Part shown: in pieces, positions 55,487-63,785 of the stretch | Layout of the letters: every line of letters begins with the position of its first letter | How positions within the stretch are numbered: position 1 is the stretch's first letter | Assembly: GCF_000380245.2 (NCBI RefSeq) | Contig: NZ_HG428741.1 | Coordinates: 2,946,787-3,010,786 of the forward strand | DNA from: Bacillus massiliigorillae | Lineage (GTDB): Bacteria; Bacillota; Bacilli; Bacillales; DSM-1321 | Reading direction: 5' to 3' | Length of the DNA: 64,000 bases | Notes under the pieces: generated by a model | Told to the model about the DNA's origin: nothing | The model's input: the letters and a program-made list of their open reading frames with translations, nothing else | Databases searched by the model: none | Translations under genes and position numbers: made by a program

Positions 55487-56077
55487 TTGACTAGCTTTGT
55501 GTAAGAAAATTGCATAATCACCACGTTTTGCAGGATTGTTCGTACCGAATTGCTTTTCAGAAATACCATTTGTAATTTGGTTGCTTACTAATGCTGTAAC
55601 AGCCTCTTTATATGAAGGTGCAACATCTGTAAAAGCAAGGTCAGAAGAACCTTTTAACTCGAAACCTCTTTGAATCCATTTTGCTAATTCACCACGAGTA
55701 ATCAAAGCATGGCTATCAAATTTCGTAGTTGTTTTACCATTTGTAATACCTGCTGCTTTAAGTGCATTTACATGTTCAACAGCACGGGCTGGTACATCTG
55801 TAAATCCTGAAGCAGGAGCTGATTTAATATCAAGCTCTAATACCTTAGCGATCATAACAGCTGCATCCACACGCTTAATGTTGTCATTTACACCAAATTT
55901 GTTACCTGGTAAACCGTCAACACCTTTAGATACTAAGAAATCAACAGCTTCTTTGTACTTCGGAGCAACATCAGTAAAACTTGCAGCAGATGCTAGTGGT
56001 GCGATTGCTGAAGCTACTAAAGTTGCGGTTGCTGCAGTAGCAACGAACTTACGATAAGACTTTGTTCCTTGAGTCAT
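55466..56077 (-). CDS. Exon 1 of split SLH nuclease: signal peptide and three SLH repeats
   Basis: Starts at the ATG 56077, 8 bases after AGGAGGA. The signal peptide (YRKFVATAATATLVASAIAPLASA) is of the Bacillus S-layer type. SLH repeats begin at ASFTDVAP, SGFTDVPA and LAFTDVAP, and the third ends at KASQ. The last six codons (VTPEQK and TAA) lie beyond the predicted splice site 55487/55486 and so belong to the intron. Unspliced, the product is a 203-residue SLH-only secreted protein. Spliced to 56485, it becomes the anchor of a wall nuclease of about 1025 residues. Upstream bases to 56341 contain the divergent promoter region and nothing else seen. Confidence 0.88.
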   Translation of the reverse strand: MTQGTKSYRKFVATAATATLVASAIAPLASAASFTDVAPKYKEAVDFLVSKGVDGLPGNKFGVNDNIKRVDAAVMIAKVLELDIKSAPASGFTDVPARAVEHVNALKAAGITNGKTTTKFDSHALITRGELAKWIQRGFELKGSSDLAFTDVAPSYKEAVTALVSNQITNGISEKQFGTNNPAKRGDYAIFLHKASQVTPEQK

Positions 56078-56341
56078 GCAATAAATCCTCCTAATAGTGA
56101 AAAAATTATGATGATAGCTTTCTACCAAGTTCACAAAGTATTATTCTAGTATTTTTTAACCATACCAACTTACACTTTGTTCCGTTGGTAGACAATTTAA
56201 GCATAACCTTCAAAAACTGAAAAAATCAACCAATTTCATTTTTCTAACATAATTTTATTTTAATAAAAACATAGTTTTTTCACATATTTGTCAAGATTAT
56301 TCAATGTTATGCGTCTGTTTAAAATTATCTATAAATAATTA

Positions 56342-56370
56342 TTTACATGGTGTTAATATTAGGTTACTAT
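56342..56370 (+). promoter_or_regulatory. Sigma-A-like promoter for the 3' intron half and exon 2
   Basis: TTTACA at 56342-56347 and TACTAT at 56365-56370, separated by exactly 17 bases. The expected start near 56377 is about 7 bases before the 3' arm of domain IV, so the transcript would begin almost at the arm that pairs with the other half. It points away from the SLH exon. Confidence 0.65.
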
Positions 56371-56383
56371 GTCGTAAAATAAA

Positions 56384-56484
56384 CTAATTTTGGGGAAAAT
56401 AGTTTACATTGAGTTTTTACTGATAGCACGCCGTATGCGCTGAAAGGCGCCCGTACGGTGTAGGCCTAGTGTTAAGCTAGGAAT
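56384..56484 (+). ncRNA. 3' half of the split group II intron (3' arm of domain IV, domains V and VI)
   Basis: The 3' arm of domain IV is 56384-56423. It is complementary, with small bulges, to the 5' arm at 54832-54788 on the other strand. Domain V is 56428-56461, exactly 34 nt, with 8-bp lower stem, 2-nt bulge CC, upper stem and GAAA tetraloop at 56442-56445; the catalytic triad is CGC. Domain VI is a short hairpin CCTAG/CTAGG (56465-56481). The intron would end AAU at 56484, matching the AY rule. A clear bulged branch-point A is not obvious. Domains I-III are absent on this strand. Confidence 0.85.
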
Positions 56485-58971
56485 AGCGAAGAAACGCAAA
56501 AAATTAGCGAAGTAAGAAAGATTGCCGTAGGCTCTCCTGCTACAGCTACAGGAACTGTAACAGCTGTTTTAGGAAGCACTACTTATATTCAAGACGATAG
56601 TGCTGGAATTGTACTATACGGTAGTAACTTAGGGCTTCAAGTAGGCGATAAAGTTCAAGCATCAGGAACTATGGATGACTACCGCTCTCTACTACAAATT
56701 CGAGTAACTAAAGAAGATGTAACTGTTCTAGGTCAAGAAGGAGTACCTACTCCTGAAACAGTAACTGCTGCCAATTTAGAAGAAAGCAAAGAAGCTACAC
56801 TTCTAACATTCAAAAATGTAAAAATTGAATCAGTAAGCAGCGGTAATTTTACCGCAATTGATGAAAACGGAAAGAGCTTTATGATTCGTCCACAAAATGC
56901 ATCAATTCTAGAAGTTGGCAAAACATATGATGTAATCACAGGTGTACTTAGCTCATTCAATGATGTTTATCAGCTTATTCCAAGAGATGTAACAGATGTA
57001 ATTGAAGATGCTACTAAGGTTCAACCAGTTGAAGCTAATCCCGGTTCAGGATTTGTGAAAGAAGGTCAAGAAGTGACTTTAACTTCTAACACAGCTGGTG
57101 CAACCATTTATTACACTACTGATGGATCAGAGCCTACTACATCGAGCACTGCTTATACAAAACCAATCACTGTTTCAGAAGCTATGACAGTGAAAGCTAT
57201 TGCTGTGAAAGAAGGCTTAACATCAAGCCCAATGGCTACATTCACATATACAATTCAAACAGAAGATATTCGCATTCATGATATTCAAGGTGCTTCTCAC
57301 ACATCACCTCTAAATGACTTAAACGTAAACGATGTAGAAGGAATCGTTACACACGTTGTGGATAAAAACAGCTTCTACATGCAAGACCAGCAACCAGATA
57401 ACGACGACAACACATCTGAAGCAATTCTTGTTAACAAAACAGGTCATAACTTAAAAACTGGTGATGTAATTGAAGTAACTGGTGAAGTACAAGAAATTCA
57501 TTTAGATGGATACGCTGAAAAGACAGAAACGGATTTAACTGCAACTAGTATTGCAGCTCAGTCTATTGAGAAAACAGCTACTGGACAAGATTTACCGGAG
57601 TCAGTTGTACTTGGTAAAGACCGTAAAGCACCAACTGAAATAATTGATAATGATAGCTTTGCGAAGTTTGATCCAGAAGAAGACGGAATTGACTTCTTCG
57701 AGAGCTTAGAAGGTATGCTTGTAGAAGTGGAAAATCCTAAAGTTGTAGCTCCACAAAGCTACGGTGATGTTGTTGTTCTACCTAAAGACGGTGTTACAAA
57801 TACAACTGCAGGTGGATTAAAAATCACAGAAACGGATTACAATCCAGAAAGAATTACAATCGGCTTAAACGATAAGAATTTCGTAGTAAAAGCTGGCGAT
57901 TCTTTCGACGGTTCAATCACAGGTGTAATGAGCTACAGCTTCAGCAACTACAAAGTATTAACTGACAAAACAAAATTACCAAAGTTAATTGAAGGCACAA
58001 CAGCTCGTGAAATTACTTCTATTCAACCAACTGAAGATAAATTAACGATTGCAACATACAATGTTGAGAACTTCTCAGCTGCAACAGATGATGAAAAAAT
58101 AACAAAGATTGCCCAATCAATCATTGATAACTTAAAAACACCTGACATTATCCAATTAACAGAAGTTCAAGATGGGGACGGTCCAGCTGATTCTGGTAAC
58201 TCAAGTGCTGATGAAACATATAAAGTACTAATCAAAAAGATTGCTGAACTTGGTGGTCCAACATATTCATTCACTGATATCGCACCTGAAAACAATAAAG
58301 ATGGAGGCGCACCAGGCGGAAACATCCGTGTAGGTTTCCTATACAATGCTGAGCGTGGCGTAACATTAACTGATGGAATAGAAAAAGGTACTGCAACTGA
58401 AGCCGTTAGCTATGATGGAGAAAACCTATCTCTAAATCCTGGTCGAATCGATCCAACTAATGAAGCTTTCAATTCAAGCCGTAAGCCATTAGCTGCTCAA
58501 TTCGAATTCAATGGTGAAAAAGTGATTTTAGTAGCAAACCACTATAATTCTAAAGGCGGAGACCAACCATTATTCGGAATCAACCAACCTGCTATCTTAA
58601 AAAGTGAAGTACAGCGTAATCAAATCGCAACTATTGTTAATGGTTTTGTAAAAGACATTAAAGCTAAAAATAAGGATGCGAACGTAGTTTTATTAGGAGA
58701 TTTCAATGACTTCGAATTCTCTAACCCATTGAAAATCACAAAGGGTACTGAACTAACAAACATGATTGAAAAAGTTCCTTTCGAAAAGCGTTATACTTAC
58801 TCTTATCAAGGAAATTCTCAAGTACTAGATCATATCCTTGTTTCAAATAATATGACTGCTGCAACAACAGTTGATATTGTTCACATTAACTCTTCATTCA
58901 TGGAAAAACACGGACGTGCTAGTGACCATGATCCAGTGTTAATTCAAACAAAATTAGCTAAAGCAAATTAA
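56485..58971 (+). CDS. Exon 2 of split SLH nuclease: OB-fold, repeat domain and EEP-type nuclease
   Basis: An open frame of 829 codons (including the stop) that begins right after the intron. The first internal ATG is 56671, with no ribosome site, and coding similarity clearly extends upstream of it (SEVRKIAVGSPATATGTVTAVLGSTTYIQDDSAG, a YhcR-type OB-fold start). A CHB_HEX_C/chitobiase-like repeat follows (TIYYTTDGSEPTTSSTAY), then a second OB region. The catalytic endonuclease/exonuclease/phosphatase domain begins near 58042 (ATYNVENF, QLTEVQDG, NHYNSKGGD, LLGDFNDFE, DHILVSN, SDHDPV). All catalytic motifs are present. It has no signal peptide, so a surface enzyme would need joining to exon 1. 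The splice junction is in frame (phase 0). Confidence 0.88.
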   Translation, partial: SEETQKISEVRKIAVGSPATATGTVTAVLGSTTYIQDDSAGIVLYGSNLGLQVGDKVQASGTMDDYRSLLQIRVTKEDVTVLGQEGVPTPETVTAANLEESKEATLLTFKNVKIESVSSGNFTAIDENGKSFMIRPQNASILEVGKTYDVITGVLSSFNDVYQLIPRDVTDVIEDATKVQPVEANPGSGFVKEGQEVTLTSNTAGATIYYTTDGSEPTTSSTAYTKPITVSEAMTVKAIAVKEGLTSSPMATFTYTIQTEDIRIHDIQGASHTSPLNDLNVNDVEGIVTHVVDKNSFYMQDQQPDNDDNTSEAILVNKTGHNLKTGDVIEVTGEVQEIHLDGYAEKTETDLTATSIAAQSIEKTATGQDLPESVVLGKDRKAPTEIIDNDSFAKFDPEEDGIDFFESLEGMLVEVENPKVVAPQSYGDVVVLPKDGVTNTTAGGLKITETDYNPERITIGLNDKNFVVKAGDSFDGSITGVMSYSFSNYKVLTDKTKLPKLIEGTTAREITSIQPTEDKLTIATYNVENFSAATDDEKITKIAQSIIDNLKTPDIIQLTEVQDGDGPADSGNSSADETYKVLIKKIAELGGPTYSFTDIAPENNKDGGAPGGNIRVGFLYNAERGVTLTDGIEKGTATEAVSYDGENLSLNPGRIDPTNEAFNSSRKPLAAQFEFNGEKVILVANHYNSKGGDQPLFGINQPAILKSEVQRNQIATIVNGFVKDIKAKNKDANVVLLGDFNDFEFSNPLKITKGTELTNMIEKVPFEKRYTYSYQGNSQVLDHILVSNNMTAATTVDIVHINSSFMEKHGRASDHDPVLIQTKLAKAN

Positions 58972-58974
58972 AAA

Positions 58975-59032
58975 AAGGGCTGTTCGAAAAGTGATTTTCA
59001 ACCACTTTTCGGACGCCCTTACGCTTTTTTTT
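58975..59032 (+). terminator. Terminator after exon 2
   Basis: GGGCTGTTCGAAAAGTG pairs with CACTTTTCGGACGCCC (one mismatch) and is followed by a T-run. It marks the end of the nuclease transcript. Confidence 0.85.
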
Positions 59033-59220
59033 TACCATTCGAAATCGTGTTCATTTAAATCTTATTTTTGCTTAGTAGACTAAAAAAGCTGATTTTTGGC
59101 GCTTTTAGTCAAGATGAAACTCAAATGACTCTCTAATAAATCAACGAATTTCATTCTCATACATACAAATCAATTTAACAAATAAGACTTATTGAAGACA
59201 GCCTATTTTCTTAATCTGGT

Positions 59221-60216
59221 TTATAATTCTGCTACCTTTACAATTGTACGTCCTGTCATTTTACCTGCCAATATTTTCGGAAAAACATCTACTAACTCTT
59301 CCAATGAAACCTCCTGAATACCTACATTTAATACCGGCTCTGGTTTCAAATCTGTTGCAATTCGATCCCATAAAGGTTGGCGAGTATCCATTGGACATTG
59401 TACAGAATCAATTCCAATTAACTGTACACCTCTTAAAATAAATGGAAAAACAGTTGTTGGTACATTAACTCCACCTGTCATCCCACTTACAGCGACCGCT
59501 CCACCGTACTTCACATTTGGTAAAACCGCTGCTAATGTTTGACCTCCTACAGGATCAACAACTCCAGCCCATTGCATTCTTCCAAGTGGGCGGATTTTCT
59601 CAGGTACTACTTCTTCTCTTGATATAACCTTACTCGCTCCAATTTCTTGTAAAAATTCATGCGCTTCTTGCTTTCCAGAGCTCGCTACTACTGTATAACC
59701 TTTATTGTTCAGCATTGAGACAGCCATGCTTCCTACTCCACCAGTAGCACCTGTTACTAGTACCTCTCCATGTTCTGGTTTTACTCCCTTTTGTTCCAAC
59801 GCCTGTACAGATAAAGCAGCTGTAAAACCTGCTGTTCCAATCATCATCGCTTCTTTCAATGTTAATCCTTTTGGTATCGCTACTACCCAATCAGCAGGTA
59901 CACGAATATACTCACTATAACCGCCAAAATGTGATACACCTAAGTCATATCCTGTTACGAGAACAGCATCACCTTCAGCAAAACGAGCATCCGTTGATTC
60001 TGCAACCACACCCGCTGCATCAATACCTGGAATAAACGGGTATTCTCTAACGATATTTCCATTAGGAATAGTCGCTAATCCATCTTTGTAATTTACACTT
60101 GAATAGGCAACACGAATAACTACATCACCTTGTGGCAAATCTTCTTTCGTAATCTCTTTCAAATGTAGCGACGTTTCTTCCCCTTGCTTTTCAACAAAAA
60201 GCGCTTTAAATGTCAT
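59221..60216 (-). CDS. YhdH/YhfP-family NADPH-dependent quinone oxidoreductase (acryloyl-CoA reductase-like)
   Basis: A 331-residue zinc-less MDR. FKALFVEKQGEETSLHL starts it. SSVNYKDGLATIPNGNIVREYPFIPGIDAAGVV is the YhdH signature, GATGGVGSMAVSMLNNKGYTVVASSG is the NADPH site. It ends with LEELVDVFPKILAGKMTGRTIV. Related enzymes reduce acrylyl-CoA or quinones. AAGGAG precedes the ATG. Monocistronic. Confidence 0.9.
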   Translation of the reverse strand: MTFKALFVEKQGEETSLHLKEITKEDLPQGDVVIRVAYSSVNYKDGLATIPNGNIVREYPFIPGIDAAGVVAESTDARFAEGDAVLVTGYDLGVSHFGGYSEYIRVPADWVVAIPKGLTLKEAMMIGTAGFTAALSVQALEQKGVKPEHGEVLVTGATGGVGSMAVSMLNNKGYTVVASSGKQEAHEFLQEIGASKVISREEVVPEKIRPLGRMQWAGVVDPVGGQTLAAVLPNVKYGGAVAVSGMTGGVNVPTTVFPFILRGVQLIGIDSVQCPMDTRQPLWDRIATDLKPEPVLNVGIQEVSLEELVDVFPKILAGKMTGRTIVKVAEL

Positions 60217-60287
60217 ACATCATACTCCTTCCGAAATTAATCTACTATGTATTATGAATCTATGGAGCTATTAGTATTAATCATATA

Positions 60288-61799
60288 TTATATCTTCGAT
60301 TTTCGTAAGTACTCTTTGGCTACTTCCGCTGCACTTTTTCCTTCTACATTTACTTGATAATTCATCTCTCTCATATCATCGTCACTTATTTTTCCAGCAA
60401 GTTTATTTAATGCTTTAACGATTTCAGGATATTGTTTTACCGTTTCATTTCGCAATAGTGGAGCTCCTTGATAAGGCGGAAACAACTCTTTATCATCCTC
60501 TAACACTTGTAATTGATATTGTCGAATTTCACTATCCGTAGAATAAGCATCTAGCACTTGGATATCTCCTGTTTTGATTGCATTGTAGCGCAATTTTGGT
60601 TCCATTGTTACAACATTAGCTAGTTTGATATTATATAATTTTTGTATACCTCGATAGCCATCTTCGCGATCATTAAACTCTAATGTAAAACCTGCTTTAA
60701 TATTTTTTTGTACCGCTCGTAGGTCAGAAATATTTTTCAACTGATATTGTTCAGCAATTTGCTTAGATACTGCAAGGGCATACGTATTGTTATAGCTCAT
60801 CGGCTTTAACAATGTCATATCAAATTGCTCTAACATTCCCTTGCTAGCTTGCTCATATACTTCCGCACGATTATTACTAACTGCCTTTTCTTTCAAAAAT
60901 TCAGAGATCGCCGTTCCCGTAAATTCTGGATAAATATCAATATCGCCTGATTTTAATGCGTTAAAAACAAATGATGTTTTTCCAAAACCAGGTTTTAATT
61001 CAACCTGTAAATCCGTTTCTTCTTCAATGAGAATCTTATACATATTAATTAATATTTCTGGCTCTGAACCTAGCTTTCCAGCAATCACTACCTCTTTATT
61101 ATTCGTGCTACTCAAAAACGGGATGACAATCATCAACAATGAGATAACAACGATTACACTAAGCGTCATAACCGATTTTTTGAAGGATAGTTTCTCAAAT
61201 CGTTTCAATAAAAAATCAAAGAAAAGCGCTAATAAAGCAGCTGGAATTGCACCTAAAACAATAAGTGAAGTATTATTACGATCAATTCCTAATAATATAA
61301 TATCCCCTAAACCTCCTGCTCCAATAAGAGCAGCAAGAGTCGCAGTTCCTACAATTAATACCATAGCAGTTCGAATACCCGCCATGATAACAGGCATAGC
61401 TAAAGGTAGTTCAACCCTCAATAAGCGCTGTTTCGTATTCATCCCCATTGCCATCGCCGCTTCTTTCAAAGAAGCATCTACTTCATTAATTCCTGTATAT
61501 GTATTTCGCAAGATTGGAAGTAAGGCATATACAACAAGAGCAATAATAGCTGGAACTTTACCAATACCGAATAACGGAATTAATAGACCCAATAACGCCA
61601 AAGAAGGAATCGTCTGTAAAACAGCACTAACACCAATTATACTTTCAGCAATCTTTTGTTTTCTTGATAAATAAATACCTAACGGAATAGAAATGACAAC
61701 AGCAAAAAGCAGAGCAATGAAAGAGATTTGAATATGTTCTAATAACGCTGATAACAGTTCTCCTTTTCTCTCCGAAAAAACAGTCATGAATGAACTCAT
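60288..61799 (-). CDS. Osmoprotectant ABC transporter permease fused to substrate-binding domain
   Basis: A 503-residue protein. Residues 1-205 are the OpuCB-like permease with GIRTAMVLIVGTATLAALIGAGGLGDIILLGI, the EAA-type loop and about 5-6 membrane segments. After a membrane segment near 218-236, residues 240-503 form an OpuCC/ProX-like binding protein (VVIAGKLGSEPEILINMYKILIEEETDLQVEL; YPEFTGTAISEFL). Fused permease/binding proteins of this kind import glycine betaine, carnitine or choline. Its ATG overlaps the ATPase stop (ATGA). Confidence 0.9.
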   Translation of the reverse strand: MSSFMTVFSERKGELLSALLEHIQISFIALLFAVVISIPLGIYLSRKQKIAESIIGVSAVLQTIPSLALLGLLIPLFGIGKVPAIIALVVYALLPILRNTYTGINEVDASLKEAAMAMGMNTKQRLLRVELPLAMPVIMAGIRTAMVLIVGTATLAALIGAGGLGDIILLGIDRNNTSLIVLGAIPAALLALFFDFLLKRFEKLSFKKSVMTLSVIVVISLLMIVIPFLSSTNNKEVVIAGKLGSEPEILINMYKILIEEETDLQVELKPGFGKTSFVFNALKSGDIDIYPEFTGTAISEFLKEKAVSNNRAEVYEQASKGMLEQFDMTLLKPMSYNNTYALAVSKQIAEQYQLKNISDLRAVQKNIKAGFTLEFNDREDGYRGIQKLYNIKLANVVTMEPKLRYNAIKTGDIQVLDAYSTDSEIRQYQLQVLEDDKELFPPYQGAPLLRNETVKQYPEIVKALNKLAGKISDDDMREMNYQVNVEGKSAAEVAKEYLRKSKI

Positions 61800-62575
61800 C
61801 TTCTTGCCCCACTTTCACTTAACACACCTTGTGTATCACGAAGAACTATTTGTTGGTTTTGACCTACAAATGTTTCTACAAATTCATTAGCTGGATTGTA
61901 TACTATCTCTTCCGGCGTACCCAATTGTTCTATTTCTCCATCCTTCATAACAAGAATACGATCACCTAGCTTTAAAGCCTCTTGCATATCATGTGTAACA
62001 AACACGAGTGTTTTACGTATTTTTCGTTGCAATTCAAGCATATCGTCTTGTAATTTCATTCTACTAATTGGATCAAGCGCACTAAATGGTTCATCCATTA
62101 AGATAATTTCCGGGTCAGCCGCTAACGCTCTTATTACTCCAATTCTTTGTTGCTGTCCCCCTGAAAGTTCATTCGGTTTTCGATTACGATACATTTCGGG
62201 ATTAAGCCCAACCATCTCTAATAATTCATCCACTCTCCGTTCCACTCGCTTACGGTCCCACTTCTTTAACTCCGGCACAACCGCAACATTCTCAGCAATC
62301 GACATATGTGGAAACAATGCAATTTGTTGTAATACATAACCAATATTCCATCTTAATTCATGGATATTATATTCACTAATCGACTTTCCATTTATTGAGA
62401 CCTCTCCAGCAGATATTTCAATTAAGCGATTGATCATTTTTAACATCGTTGTTTTTCCACAACCGCTCGGCCCAATAATGACAAAGAATTCTCCTTGCTC
62501 TATTTCCACATCAAGATTTCGAACTGCAAATGTATCATCTTGATAACATTTAGAGACATTAGTAAATTTAATCAC
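61796..62575 (-). CDS. Osmoprotectant ABC transporter ATP-binding protein (OpuCA-like)
   Basis: A 259-residue ATPase. IIGPSGCGKTTMLKMINRL is Walker A, LSGGQQQRIGVIRALAADPEIILMDEPFSALDP is the signature and Walker B, and VTHDMQEALKLGDRI holds the switch His. No CBS domains follow, unlike classical OpuCA, so it resembles the shorter form. I chose the GTG at 62575, which follows AAAGGAG; the open frame extends 26 codons further without support. Confidence 0.9.
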   Translation of the reverse strand: MIKFTNVSKCYQDDTFAVRNLDVEIEQGEFFVIIGPSGCGKTTMLKMINRLIEISAGEVSINGKSISEYNIHELRWNIGYVLQQIALFPHMSIAENVAVVPELKKWDRKRVERRVDELLEMVGLNPEMYRNRKPNELSGGQQQRIGVIRALAADPEIILMDEPFSALDPISRMKLQDDMLELQRKIRKTLVFVTHDMQEALKLGDRILVMKDGEIEQLGTPEEIVYNPANEFVETFVGQNQQIVLRDTQGVLSESGARR

Positions 62576-62851
62576 AGCTTTCACTCCTTTATTCTTTTGA
62601 TAGGCAATTACCAAACTTACATATATAATGAAAGACTTCCTGCTATTTGTCACTTAATAGACTTCGAAACAATCACAACTTCCATTCATCTCTATTAAAT
62701 TCCCAAATAACCTATGCTAAAACTTGTTTCATGGAAAACTATGAAAAATGACCGAACTGTCCTATTATCATTTCATCAAAAAAAGGTTTATAGTAATAAA
62801 GAAAAAACTACTTCTACATAACGTTTCATTTAACAAGGAGAAAAACAATTT

Positions 62852-63643
62852 ATGTTTAAAAAATTATATTCAGCTTGGATTTTAGGAGGATTACTACTGA
62901 TATTAGTCGGTATTCTTATTTACTTTCTAAATAATCAACCAGAAGTTATCAAAGATGAAAGTCATAAAAAAGCAGATAAAAAAATTCTCGAAGTGAATGA
63001 TTACGGAGGAGAACATCTTCAAACTGTCGGGCAAAAAGTACACCAGAAAAATTTTAGTACATTGAAACTTGTTAAGAACATTCCTGTCAACAAAAATTAT
63101 AAAATGTCATCAATGATTATTACTATTAAGGACATACGAATAATAGAACTATCCGATATGGACGATGATACTAAGGAGTCACTTAGCGCCTATACAGGAT
63201 TAACTTTTGAAGAAGCCGCTAAACGTCATTATAAGGAAAACTTAAGCATGGAGGAAATCGGTGAAATAGCAGAATTCTCAAAAATAGAAATTGATAAGAA
63301 AATAACCTATTTCGAAATTACCTATTCGGTTCAAAATACTTCTTCCAAAGAAGTGCAATTTTTTAGTTTACAAGATTGTACCTTTAATGACGATCTTACT
63401 TATTCCGTTCCAGATAATAACTTCATCTTTTCAGATGATACTTTTATGGGAACAAAAAGCGTCAGCAGGATTGATTATAAACCAAATGAAAAGCGTGAAG
63501 GAATTATTGGATTAATAAATGATTCAGGAGATGTAATCAAACAAATAACCTCCTTTTCTTTCACAACAGATGATTTACTTGATGGTGATACACATGAATT
63601 AATCGAAAAAGCAAAAACATTTAAGTTAGACTTTTCGAAATAA
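62852..63643 (+). CDS. Exported or membrane-anchored protein of unknown function
   Basis: A 263-residue protein with one N-terminal membrane segment (8-27, AWILGGLLLILVGILIYFL). The outer part looks like a beta-sandwich: SSMIITIKDIRIIELSD, then FEITYSVQNTSSKEVQFFS and KPNEKREGIIGLI, a pattern like the DUF4352-type telokin/immunoglobulin-like domains. A Glu/Lys-rich insert lies at about 108-145. AAGGAG precedes the ATG. Not recognised further; neighbours give no clue. Confidence 0.65.
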   Translation: MFKKLYSAWILGGLLLILVGILIYFLNNQPEVIKDESHKKADKKILEVNDYGGEHLQTVGQKVHQKNFSTLKLVKNIPVNKNYKMSSMIITIKDIRIIELSDMDDDTKESLSAYTGLTFEEAAKRHYKENLSMEEIGEIAEFSKIEIDKKITYFEITYSVQNTSSKEVQFFSLQDCTFNDDLTYSVPDNNFIFSDDTFMGTKSVSRIDYKPNEKREGIIGLINDSGDVIKQITSFSFTTDDLLDGDTHELIEKAKTFKLDFSK

Positions 63644-63735
63644 AGAAAAGCGCCATAAATTAACCATTTCAAGTAACCTAACCGATATTATCAATTAGAT
63701 GTAAACAAGAATAAAGCATCTTAAAAACGTAATGA

Positions 63736-63776
63736 GGCTGTCCCAAGAATGATTTTCAATCATTTTTGGGACAGCC
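63736..63776 (-). terminator. Terminator of the aroD gene
   Basis: GGCTGTCCCAA...ATG pairs with CAT...TTGGGACAGCC directly downstream of the minus-strand gene, with a modest T-rich tail. Confidence 0.7.
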
Positions 63777-63785
63777 CTTTGGCTT

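Noticed and set aside
54788..56423. Phase variation by recombination between the two domain IV arms
   Set aside because: Read on one strand the arms are direct repeats, not inverted. Recombination between them would delete exon 1, not flip it. I found no inverted repeats at the ends of the 54788-56384 segment.
56671..58971. Nuclease gene starting at the ATG 56671
   Set aside because: There is no ribosome binding site, no signal peptide, and clear coding sequence with OB-fold character continues upstream to the intron boundary at 56485.
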